DNA of 5,994 nt, taken from NCBI GenBank assembly GCA_039817885.1, contig JBCBUY010000133.1:1-5994 (forward strand), in the 5' to 3' direction. The notes under the pieces were generated by a model. That model saw nothing but the letters and a program-made list of their open reading frames with translations. It made no database searches and was not told where the DNA came from. Positions within the stretch are counted from its first letter, which is position 1, and every line of letters starts with the position of its first letter. The position numbers and the translations under genes are program-made. Positions 1-5,658 of the stretch are shown piece after piece. This DNA comes from CALLCD01 sp039817885 (GTDB taxonomy: Bacteria; Pseudomonadota; Alphaproteobacteria; Caulobacterales; Hyphomonadaceae).

Positions 1-42
1 GCGATCATCAACGAAAAGCAAAGGGGCTGTATTATAGCCCAT
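1..42 (-). CDS. Possible start of an unidentified gene, cut by the window edge
   Basis: An ATG at 42-40 opens a frame that stays open to the window edge (MGYNTAPLLFVDDR). An AGGA Shine-Dalgarno-like element lies 5 bases before the ATG on the minus strand (about 48-51), a normal placement. The candidate starts 143 bases after the stop of the upstream ABC ATPase gene, on the same strand, so it could be the next gene of a polysaccharide export or synthesis cluster. Fourteen residues are too few to name a family. The same frame is open upstream of the ATG as well, but has no earlier ATG close by, and that translation does not look like a recognisable protein. It may still be a chance open frame. 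Confidence 0.35.
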   Translation of the reverse strand, partial: MGYNTAPLLFVDDR

Positions 43-185
43 ATCAATCCTAAACGGGATCGTCTGAATCTGGATCGCAAATCGGCACCAACAAGATTCA
101 GTCCAAGGTGACGATACCTTGTTATGTCGCCGAAATAGTCGGAGCGTGTGCTTTGTCGGTGTGGGTGATGCGTGTAGGTCATATA

Positions 186-1100
186 TCAGCCCCGCAATGG
201 CATGAAATAAGGAATTTCATTTCTGGAAATGCCCAGGACAAAATCGCTGAAGGCGGCGAGAACATCGTCGGTTGGCCCGTCCATCTTAACTTCACCATCA
301 TCAATCCAAAGAACGCGATTACAGATCATCTTCACTGCATTCATGTCATGAGAAACTAGGACGACAATGCCCGATGACTCGACCACTGCGTTCATCCGGT
401 CGAGTGCGCGATTGGCAAAAATTCCATCTCCAGCGCCAAACACCTCGTCAATGAGAAGGATATCGGGAATGAACTGTGTTGATATAGCAAAACCAAGCCT
501 TACGCACATGCCTGTTGAATAAGTTCTCATCGGTAGATCGATGAAATTACCGATATCCGTAAACCTAATAATTTCGTCTTCGACCGCTTCCAACTCCTTA
601 CGAGAGTAACCCATTGACATACCGCGATTATAAATATTTTCGCGACCCGTTGATTCCAGTTCAAAACCCAGGCTGATGTCTAGCAATGTGCCAATGTCAC
701 CGTGGATAGTAATGCTGCCTGAGCGCATAGGATACACACCCGCTAGCGCTCGTAACAAGGTTGACTTGCCTGACCCATTTCGCCCAACCACTCCCACACG
801 TTCACCATGGTTGATGTCGAAGCTCACCCCCTTCAGTGCGGTCACAAAATCAAATTTATGCTGCTGTTCGCGAAACCCTACGAGGCTCATTAAGCTCGAT
901 TTCAAGCTACCCCTTCTGTATGGGCCAACTGGATATTCAAGCACAGCGTCTTCGACTTCAATCGAACATGCTTTTGAGCGAATCTCGGAGGGCATATTGG
1001 AAGCGGCTTCTTGCTTCGAAATGCGGTCGTTGGCTGACTCAGCGTTGGTCTCGGATGAGTGTGGCTCATCTCCTGATGGCGTGGCCTTACTTTGAAGCAT
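186..1100 (-). CDS. ABC transporter ATP-binding protein, polysaccharide export type (Wzt/KpsT/TagH-like)
   Basis: This 304-residue protein is the cytoplasmic ATPase half of an ABC exporter, probably for O-antigen, capsule or another lipid-linked glycan. Visible motifs are Walker A GRNGSGKST (106-114), a degenerate signature YSTGM (194-198), Walker B ILLIDE (214-219), the D-loop GAGD (222-225) and the H-loop SH (250-251). YSTGM in place of the usual LSGGQ, the phrase DEVFGAGD, and a segment such as LKGVSFDINHGERVGVVG before Walker A are typical of the polysaccharide and teichoic acid exporter ATPases. The protein stops shortly after the ATPase fold, so it lacks the C-terminal glycan-binding domain found in long Wzt proteins. 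The first ~45 residues are hydrophilic, rich in Ser, Glu and Asn, and precede the domain. The ATG at 1100 has no strong Shine-Dalgarno; M36 (995-993) is an alternative start but has none either. No membrane partner is in the window. Substrate is unknown. Confidence 0.9.
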   Translation of the reverse strand: MLQSKATPSGDEPHSSETNAESANDRISKQEAASNMPSEIRSKACSIEVEDAVLEYPVGPYRRGSLKSSLMSLVGFREQQHKFDFVTALKGVSFDINHGERVGVVGRNGSGKSTLLRALAGVYPMRSGSITIHGDIGTLLDISLGFELESTGRENIYNRGMSMGYSRKELEAVEDEIIRFTDIGNFIDLPMRTYSTGMCVRLGFAISTQFIPDILLIDEVFGAGDGIFANRALDRMNAVVESSGIVVLVSHDMNAVKMICNRVLWIDDGEVKMDGPTDDVLAAFSDFVLGISRNEIPYFMPLRG

Positions 1101-1139
1101 GCACTGATCTGCCTTTTACTCTAATTCGCTAGTCTGTTT

Positions 1140-1167
1140 ATTATCATCGGTATCAAGCCTGCAACAA
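1140..1167 (-). promoter_or_regulatory. Candidate promoter for the ABC ATPase gene
   Basis: On the minus strand, GATAAT (1145-1140) matches five of six bases of a -10 box. It is preceded by TTGTTG (1167-1162) with a 16-base spacer, a weak -35. A start of transcription near 1133 would give a leader of about 33 bases before the ATG at 1100. The 147-base gap after moeA and the change in base composition support a separate transcript, but the -35 match is poor. Confidence 0.3.
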
Positions 1168-1247
1168 GTCAAACGCAGCGGTTGATAGCCAGCTGCTTGC
1201 CTATTGCCACCATGAGTGGGCTTTCGCTCGCCCCCAACGAGGACATC

Positions 1248-2441
1248 TCATTGCTTGATTAGCTGGATCTCGACTTCTGCACCCTTTGGTGTAGCTTTGG
1301 CATTGGTATGCTGGCGAATCAACACGCTCCTTAAGAGAAAAGGCGTCAGCAGGGAGCTGTCCTGATCAGCTGCGGGTGTGACACTGAGGCCACCGTCCTC
1401 GTCAGCAACGAGATGTGCGCGCATAAAGGTCTCGCGCGAACCATTGGCGGCTAAAGGGGTGGTCAGACGGGCGGTCTGTGTCTTGAGGCCGTCGACGGTG
1501 CCCAACAGCACTTTGAGGAACAGATGCGCGCAAACATAGGCCGATGCTGGATTTCCGGGTAAACCCAGCACGACTTGCGCTCCGTTTTTTGCAAACCAAG
1601 TGGGTTTTCCGGGTCTTACGGCGATCTTCTGGAAGACAGAGGCAAATCCTGCCTGATCAAACGCCTGTCGCATATGGTCGTGGTCGCCGACCGACGCCCC
1701 GCCAATGGGAACGATGATATCTGCCGCTGATGCCGAGGACAAAGCGTTCTGAATTGAGGCGACGGTGTCTGCCGAGTGTTCGGTCTGCAGGAGTTCTCCG
1801 CCCCAAATCTTCACCAAAGCGCCAATTGCATAAGGGTTTGAGCTGACAATTTCTCCGGGCCGGATGTCTGTTCCGGGAGGTTTCAGCTCGTTTCCATTGG
1901 TGATGAGCGCCACCTTGGGACGTTGTCGAACCGTCAATTCTGCATGGTTTGCTGCTGCGGCGACCGCAATCTCTGCGGGGCCGAGGCGTGTGCCCGCCCT
2001 GATCAGAACATCACCTGTTGAAAAGTCGCGGCCTGCGGCCCGAATGTGCCGTGTTGTCGGATGGGCGTCTGCACAGGTGATTGTGTCACCGTCACGGGAT
2101 GCGGTTTCCTGAATGACGATGTGGTCTGCCCCCTCCGGCACGTAGCCGCCTGTAAAGATCCGGACTGCTTCGCCGGCGGAGACAGGGCCTTCAAATGGGC
2201 GGCCTGCAGGGGATTCGCCGATGACGGTCAGCTGTGCGCCGGGCTCTGATACATCTGCGAGCCGAACCGCATAGCCGTCCATGGCGGACAGGGGCGCTGG
2301 GGGCTGGGTTAGTCTTGCTTCAACGGGGGAGGCAAGGGTGCGACCGAGCGCGTCGTCCAGGCGGACGGTCTCTGCCGGCATCTGCGGTCGGTGTTCGAGG
2401 ATCAGGGCGATCGCCTCGTCGACGCTGATCAGGGTGGTCAT
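1248..2441 (-). CDS. moeA: Molybdopterin molybdotransferase MoeA
   Basis: MoeA (397 residues, close to the usual ~400) inserts molybdate into adenylylated molybdopterin with release of AMP, the last general step of Moco synthesis in the cytoplasm. Family motifs appear in order: SAMDGYAV (52-59), FTGGYVPEGAD (96-106), TNGNEL (181-186), GGASVGDHDH (247-256), KIAVRPGKP (272-280) and GLPGNPASAY (293-302). D55, T97 and E185 correspond by eye to the E. coli residues D59, T100 and E188 implicated in activity. The common TGDEL motif reads NGNEL here, so the Asp is Asn184, while the key Glu is kept. The C-terminal beta-barrel domain (about 325-397) is present. Its ATG overlaps the moaC stop as ATGA, so it is probably translationally coupled. 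It is the last gene of the moaE-moaB-moaC-moeA run. Confidence 0.97.
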   Translation of the reverse strand: MTTLISVDEAIALILEHRPQMPAETVRLDDALGRTLASPVEARLTQPPAPLSAMDGYAVRLADVSEPGAQLTVIGESPAGRPFEGPVSAGEAVRIFTGGYVPEGADHIVIQETASRDGDTITCADAHPTTRHIRAAGRDFSTGDVLIRAGTRLGPAEIAVAAAANHAELTVRQRPKVALITNGNELKPPGTDIRPGEIVSSNPYAIGALVKIWGGELLQTEHSADTVASIQNALSSASAADIIVPIGGASVGDHDHMRQAFDQAGFASVFQKIAVRPGKPTWFAKNGAQVVLGLPGNPASAYVCAHLFLKVLLGTVDGLKTQTARLTTPLAANGSRETFMRAHLVADEDGGLSVTPAADQDSSLLTPFLLRSVLIRQHTNAKATPKGAEVEIQLIKQ

Positions 2442-2935
2442 GTGTCAGATTGCTCCGCGGGCCGCTTGAAATCGCCCGATTTCCCGCCGGTTTTTTCGAT
2501 AAGCTGTATGGCTTCGATTGTCATCGCCTTATCGACGGCTTTCAGCATGTCGTAGAGCGTGAGGCAGGCGACGGAGACGGCGGTGAGCGCTTCCATCTCG
2601 ACGCCTGTCTGGCCAGTTGTGCGCACCTCAGACACGATCTCAAAGGCGGTCTCGCCATGGATCGGCGAGATCTCTACTTTCACTTTGGAAAGCGGTAAGG
2701 GGTGACAGAGCGGGATGAGGTCTGCTGTTCTTTTTGCCGCCATGATGCCAGCGAGTTCCGCAATGGCGATTGGGGCACCTTTCTTGGTATCGCGGGCTGT
2801 CGCGGCATTGAACGCCAACTCGTTCATACGGACGCTGCCGGATGCCCTCGCTGTGCGCCTGGTGACGGGCTTGTCGCCCACATCTACCATGCAGGCGCGA
2901 CCATCGGGGCCGATATGGGTAAGGTTGTCGGTCAT
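2438..2935 (-). CDS. moaC: Cyclic pyranopterin monophosphate synthase MoaC
   Basis: MoaC (165 residues) converts the 3',8-cyclo-GTP intermediate made by MoaA into cyclic pyranopterin monophosphate, the first isolable Moco intermediate. Visible are a KKG segment (K51-K52), the hallmark AAKRTADLIPLCHPL (66-80) with H78, the GVEMEAL helix (111-117), YDMLKA (128-133) with D129 and K132, and the C-terminal KTGGKSGDFKRP (148-159). K52, H78, D129 and K132 line up by eye with the E. coli active-site residues K51, H77, D128 and K131. Length is normal for the family. A strong AGGAG lies 5 bases before the ATG, inside the end of moaB, and the ATG overlaps the moaB stop as ATGA. Its own stop overlaps moeA in the same way, so all three are likely co-translated. 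Confidence 0.98.
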   Translation of the reverse strand: MTDNLTHIGPDGRACMVDVGDKPVTRRTARASGSVRMNELAFNAATARDTKKGAPIAIAELAGIMAAKRTADLIPLCHPLPLSKVKVEISPIHGETAFEIVSEVRTTGQTGVEMEALTAVSVACLTLYDMLKAVDKAMTIEAIQLIEKTGGKSGDFKRPAEQSDT

Positions 2936-3465
2936 GCGGTCTCCTGCAGGCGCGGCATGAGCTCGACAAGGTTACAAGGCTTATGACGGCTATCGAGTTG
3001 ATGGGAAATGACCTTGTCCCACCCGTCTTTGACGGCCCCGTTTGACCCTGGAAGGCAGAAGATGAACGTGCCCTTGGCGAGGCCGGCTAGTGCCCGCGAT
3101 TGGAGCGTTGACAGTCCCACGCTCTGATAGCTCACCTGATGAAAGATGACCGAGAAGCCATCAATCGTCTTTTCAAATAAAGGCTCGATCGCTTCGGGCG
3201 TCACATCGCGACCTGTGAGGCCTGTGCCGCCGCTAGAGATAACGACATCGACCTCCGGGCCGTCGATCCATGCAGACACGGTCTCACGGATGGTTGGCAC
3301 ATCATCCCTGACGATTTTTCGGTCCGCCAGATGATGGCCAGCGGCTGCAATGCGGTCAGCCAGGAGCTGGCCCGATGTGTCGGTGTCCAGCGTCCGGGTA
3401 TCGCTGACCACGAGGACAGCAATCCGCACAGGCGTAAATGTGAGAGTCTCATCGATGCCGGCCAT
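2932..3465 (-). CDS. moaB: Molybdenum cofactor biosynthesis protein MoaB
   Basis: This 177-residue protein belongs to the MoaB/MogA fold, which binds molybdopterin and in MogA adenylylates it before molybdate insertion by MoeA. The binding loop SGGTGLTGRDVTPEA (78-92) with Asp87 and the segment LPGSNGAVKDGWDKVI (138-153) are characteristic. The long C-terminal stretch after about residue 155 (SHQLDSRHKPCNLVELMPR) fits MoaB rather than MogA. In E. coli the adenylylating enzyme is MogA and MoaB's role is unclear, but in organisms without mogA a MoaB homologue performs this step, so that is the likely role here; the rest of the genome is not visible. An AGGA lies 9 bases before the ATG. The gene starts 6 bases after moaE and overlaps moaC by ATGA. 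Confidence 0.95.
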   Translation of the reverse strand: MAGIDETLTFTPVRIAVLVVSDTRTLDTDTSGQLLADRIAAAGHHLADRKIVRDDVPTIRETVSAWIDGPEVDVVISSGGTGLTGRDVTPEAIEPLFEKTIDGFSVIFHQVSYQSVGLSTLQSRALAGLAKGTFIFCLPGSNGAVKDGWDKVISHQLDSRHKPCNLVELMPRLQETA

Positions 3466-3471
3466 GGCGAT

Positions 3472-3930
3472 TTATCCTATTTTGGTGTCCCAACGGGCCC
3501 GGTCGGTATAATCCTCCGGGCGGGGTTCGATCCAGACCTCTTCGCCATCGCGGGTTTCCTTCTTCCATAAGACGGCGTCGGTTTTTAAATAGTCCATCAG
3601 AAAATCAGCTGCTTCGAAGGCCGCGCGGCGATGGGCCGCGGCGGTCGCGACGAAGACGATGGGGTCGCCGGGGGCCATATCGCCCGTGCGGTGAACGATG
3701 TCTGCGGCCGTGAGAGACCAGCGGGCCAGGGCTTCGTCATAGGCATTCCGAATGCCGTTTTCGGTCATCGGGGAGTAAGCTTGCAGGTGGAGCGTTGTTA
3801 CCGGGCCGGATTTTGCTTGCGGACGCACAAGACCCGTAAAGCTGACAATCGCACCGGCTCCTTCTGCACGTATCGTGAAATGGGCGAGCTTTTCGTGAGG
3901 ATCAAAGGGATCATCGGTGAGGGTGATCAT
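3472..3930 (-). CDS. moaE: Molybdopterin synthase catalytic subunit MoaE
   Basis: MoaE is the large subunit of molybdopterin synthase, which uses the thiocarboxylated tail of MoaD to add two sulfurs to cyclic pyranopterin monophosphate. From the ATG at 3930 the product is 152 residues, matching the ~150 of E. coli MoaE. Family hallmarks are FTGLVR (31-36), YSPMTE (52-57), AHRRAAFEAADFLMDYLKT (99-117) and LWKKE (121-125). R36, H100, R101, K116 and K123 correspond by eye to E. coli R39, H103, R104, K119 and K126. A GTG at 3972 in the same frame would add 14 residues (RPRTFRKFLLIAA follows it) that are not part of the family, so I prefer the ATG, although neither start has a well-placed Shine-Dalgarno. 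It heads the left block of the Moco operon and has been separated from its partner moaD by 1.7 kb. Confidence 0.96.
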   Translation of the reverse strand: MITLTDDPFDPHEKLAHFTIRAEGAGAIVSFTGLVRPQAKSGPVTTLHLQAYSPMTENGIRNAYDEALARWSLTAADIVHRTGDMAPGDPIVFVATAAAHRRAAFEAADFLMDYLKTDAVLWKKETRDGEEVWIEPRPEDYTDRARWDTKIG

Positions 3931-3993
3931 TGCTGCGATTAACAAGAATTTCCGAAAAGTTCTAGGCCGCACTATGACTTGATGATCGCAGCA
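3931..3993. repeat. Imperfect inverted repeat abutting the moaE start codon
   Basis: Two 16-base arms (3931-3946 and 3978-3993) are complementary at 14 of 16 positions: nine perfect pairs (TGCTGCGAT with ATCGCAGCA), a 3x3 internal loop containing one A-T match, then four more pairs (CAAG with CTTG). The loop is 31 bases. In the moaE transcript the 3' arm would end immediately before the ATG at 3930, and the 5' arm touches a candidate -10 box (3998-3993). It could be an operator or an RNA hairpin controlling moaE translation; function is inferred only. Confidence 0.5.
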
Positions 3994-4019
3994 GTATAGA
4001 GATTTTGCCTGTCTGTTGA
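3993..4019 (-). promoter_or_regulatory. Candidate promoter for moaE-moaB-moaC-moeA
   Basis: On the minus strand TATACT (3998-3993) matches five of six bases of a -10 box. The best -35 nearby is TCAACA (4019-4014), four of six, with a short 15-base spacer. A promoter is expected somewhere in 3931-4082 because the oppositely oriented gene at 4161-5585 separates moaE from any promoter upstream of moaA. The -10 is credible, the -35 is weak. Confidence 0.35.
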
Positions 4020-4033
4020 GACGAATCTATACA
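4005..4033 (+). promoter_or_regulatory. Weak alternative promoter for the sugar dehydrogenase-like gene
   Basis: TTGCCT (4005-4010) and TATACA (4028-4033) are 17 bases apart, each matching four of six consensus bases. Transcription from here would give a long leader before the start at 4161. I consider the element at 4104-4133 the better candidate. Confidence 0.2.
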
Positions 4034-4103
4034 CTGATCGCGTTCGAACCCTGGCGATACAAGGAACCATTAGAAGCTGCGGATGTTGTTATGGCTTGGA
4101 AGG

Positions 4104-4133
4104 TTGACAGACAAACGCGTTTTCAAATCTAAA
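4104..4133 (+). promoter_or_regulatory. Candidate promoter for the sugar dehydrogenase-like lipoprotein gene
   Basis: A perfect TTGACA -35 box (4104-4109) is followed after 18 bases by TCTAAA (4128-4133), four of six for a -10. A transcript would begin near 4140, about 20 bases before the ATG at 4161 and just upstream of its GAGGT. The element lies downstream of the earlier in-frame ATG at 4083, which argues that 4083 is not the real start. Confidence 0.4.
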
Positions 4134-4150
4134 GAGGTGCTTACGCTAGC

Positions 4151-4155
4151 GAGGT
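4151..4155 (+). promoter_or_regulatory. Ribosome binding site that decides the start at 4161
   Basis: GAGGT lies 5 bases before the ATG at 4161, an ideal Shine-Dalgarno placement. The longer in-frame alternative at 4083 has no such element, and only the 4161 start puts a signal peptide at the very N terminus. Confidence 0.7.
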
Positions 4156-4160
4156 ATCAT

Positions 4161-5585
4161 ATGAGTTCTGTTTTGAAGCTGTTTGTCTTTGGGGCGACTG
4201 TCAGTATTGCTCTGCTCGTCGGCGCTTGTGATGGAAACAGCTCATCTGCGGCAACCGAGGCTTCAGGAGATTATAGCGCCGCCGTCCGATCGAAAGTCGA
4301 AGATGCCGTTTGGCAACTCCCCGAGTCGCTTGCCACGCAAGTTCTCAAAGAGCGAGTTTTGTCAACAGATTACGCTTTCGATTTCAAACTATTGCAGGCT
4401 GAGGGATACAGTCCTGCCCGCGTCAGCGCTCTTGGCGACGGTTTCGTCTTCTCAACAAGCCTACAAAATCTAGAGGATATGGCGCTCACGGATTTTCGGA
4501 CCGGCGATGTCCATTTGCTTGGGAAGTTGCCGCTAACTGAGGTAGAAGGTGGCGAAAATTGGGTTTGGCCGCGGATACTGAATATTCAGCCTCTGCACGT
4601 TTCATATTCAGAGCATGAGGGTCGACAGCGTCCAATCTCAGCTGATTTATTGATGTTCGTATCGGTGTTTGATGGGGCTCCGGATCGGAGATGCCAGTTC
4701 GTATTTGTCCGAAAGTTCCGTGCTGATCTAAGCGGACAGGGAAAACACGAGTTCTTGGAGAATTGGTTCGAGTCTCCTTGTGTACCCGAGGAAGTCGGGA
4801 CCAATCACTCTTGGGAGAGTGGTGGGGGCCTAGCGATTTTACCACCCTCCTTACGCAAAGACCCAGATAATTTGGAGTTTGTGCTCACACTGGGTCATTT
4901 TCACGCCGTGCACCAAAATGACTGGTTCGACAGTCTTCCTGCCGCGGAAAAAAACCTTATCACATCAGCGGTGCACATAAGTGCACCCGGTGAGTTCGAG
5001 ATTATCGCAACCGGTCTGCGGAACAGCCAAGGGCTGGTTGTTGTGCCAACATCCAAAAGTGATCTCGGATATCACCTTCTTGCCAGCGACCACGGGCCAT
5101 ATAGTGGTGATGAAATAAATCGAATTGAACGGGGAAATTTCTACGGCTGGCCGGATTCCTCATTTGGGCGTCGATATGATGAGCGAGATCGTTATGTTCA
5201 CGAATTTGAGGGATTGCACCACGAGGCCACACGTCCAATATATTACTTTTCGGAAACGTCTGTGGCGTTCAGCCCACTGATCAATGTTAGGTCTGATGTG
5301 TTTCGTGGACGCTGGAGTGGGCTTGGTGATCTTGGCCTCACCAATTTGATCGGTGGTGCCATGGTGCGTGGCTCTCTTTATAGACTTGTCTATGATGGGC
5401 AGAAAATCCTTACGACAGAAGAGATTATTATTGGGTTCAGACCGAGATCTATTGTTGAGTCCGGCAACCATATCATCGTGGGTTCCGACGATGGGATTCT
5501 TGGAGTTTTGACGCCAGTCGAGATTCGTGAAGAGGGATCATATCGTCCAATCAGCGAGACGTCGTCTGAGGAAACCAGCTCTTAA
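4161..5585 (+). CDS. PQQ-dependent sugar dehydrogenase-like beta-propeller lipoprotein
   Basis: The 474-residue product starts with a lipoprotein signal peptide: a hydrophobic stretch and the lipobox VGAC with the lipidated Cys at 23, then a Ser/Ala-rich linker. The rest resembles the soluble glucose/aldose sugar dehydrogenase family, periplasmic six-bladed propellers oxidising sugars with PQQ. Matches by eye to Acinetobacter soluble glucose dehydrogenase are GLRNSQGL (285-292; Arg228, Asn229, Gln231 there), DHGPYSGDEIN (310-320) with GP and DE of the calcium sites, NFYGWP (326-331), and R427-P-R429 (Arg406 and Arg408 there). H216 in NHSWESGGGL is the best candidate for the catalytic His144 but its context differs, and the Lys377 position seems to be V402. 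Substrate is unknown. An upstream ATG at 4083 would add 26 residues ahead of the signal peptide and is rejected. The gene is AT-rich relative to the Moco genes and points opposite to them, converging on moaD; it is probably an insertion. Confidence 0.8.
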   Translation: MSSVLKLFVFGATVSIALLVGACDGNSSSAATEASGDYSAAVRSKVEDAVWQLPESLATQVLKERVLSTDYAFDFKLLQAEGYSPARVSALGDGFVFSTSLQNLEDMALTDFRTGDVHLLGKLPLTEVEGGENWVWPRILNIQPLHVSYSEHEGRQRPISADLLMFVSVFDGAPDRRCQFVFVRKFRADLSGQGKHEFLENWFESPCVPEEVGTNHSWESGGGLAILPPSLRKDPDNLEFVLTLGHFHAVHQNDWFDSLPAAEKNLITSAVHISAPGEFEIIATGLRNSQGLVVVPTSKSDLGYHLLASDHGPYSGDEINRIERGNFYGWPDSSFGRRYDERDRYVHEFEGLHHEATRPIYYFSETSVAFSPLINVRSDVFRGRWSGLGDLGLTNLIGGAMVRGSLYRLVYDGQKILTTEEIIIGFRPRSIVESGNHIIVGSDDGILGVLTPVEIREEGSYRPISETSSEETSS

Positions 5586-5630
5586 TTTTCTTAGTGGAAA
5601 TCTTTTCTCGTTGGGTGCGGGTCGCTGCTC

Positions 5631-5652
5631 GACGGTCATTTTTTTGGCCGTC
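5631..5652. terminator. Hairpin in the convergent gap, possible terminator
   Basis: GACGGTCA (5631-5638) and TGGCCGTC (5645-5652) form an 8-base stem around a loop of six T. In a plus-strand RNA all eight positions pair, one as a U-G wobble; in a minus-strand RNA that position is a C-A mismatch. It lies between the converging ends of the sugar dehydrogenase-like gene and moaD, where a terminator is expected. No T-run follows the stem on either strand, so intrinsic termination is doubtful. Confidence 0.3.
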
Positions 5653-5658
5653 AGCTGT

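Noticed and set aside
108..359. Plus-strand 83-residue open frame at the left end
   Set aside because: It largely overlaps the ABC ATPase gene on the other strand, has no recognisable domain or ribosome binding site, and the ATPase motifs confirm the minus-strand reading.
1200..1247. GGGC/GCCC hairpin after moeA as a terminator
   Set aside because: The stem is only four pairs with a mismatch beyond it, and no T-run follows on the minus strand. Too weak to annotate.
4041..4069. GTTCGAACC followed by a segment ending in ACCA, resembling a tRNA T-arm and 3' end (possible tRNA or attachment site)
   Set aside because: The bases flanking TTCGAAC do not form a T-stem, the spacing to CCA is wrong, and no anticodon or acceptor arm lies upstream. 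TTCGAA is simply a palindrome. No matching copy is seen near 5586-5658, so it does not support an att site either.
3931..4082. A Moco riboswitch or ModE operator upstream of moaE
   Set aside because: The gap is too short for the multi-helix Moco riboswitch once the promoter is counted, and I see no pair of ModE-type TAT-containing half sites. Only the simple inverted repeat at 3931-3993 is supported.
4083..4160. Longer start for the sugar dehydrogenase-like gene at 4083
   Set aside because: It would place 26 residues, including several charged ones, before a clear lipoprotein signal peptide, lacks a Shine-Dalgarno, and would start upstream of the best promoter.
4970..4987. Perfect 7-base inverted repeat GGTGCAC-ATAA-GTGCACC
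   Set aside because: It lies in the middle of the sugar dehydrogenase-like coding region, encodes ordinary residues (VHISAP), and has no T-run or promoter nearby. Most likely chance.
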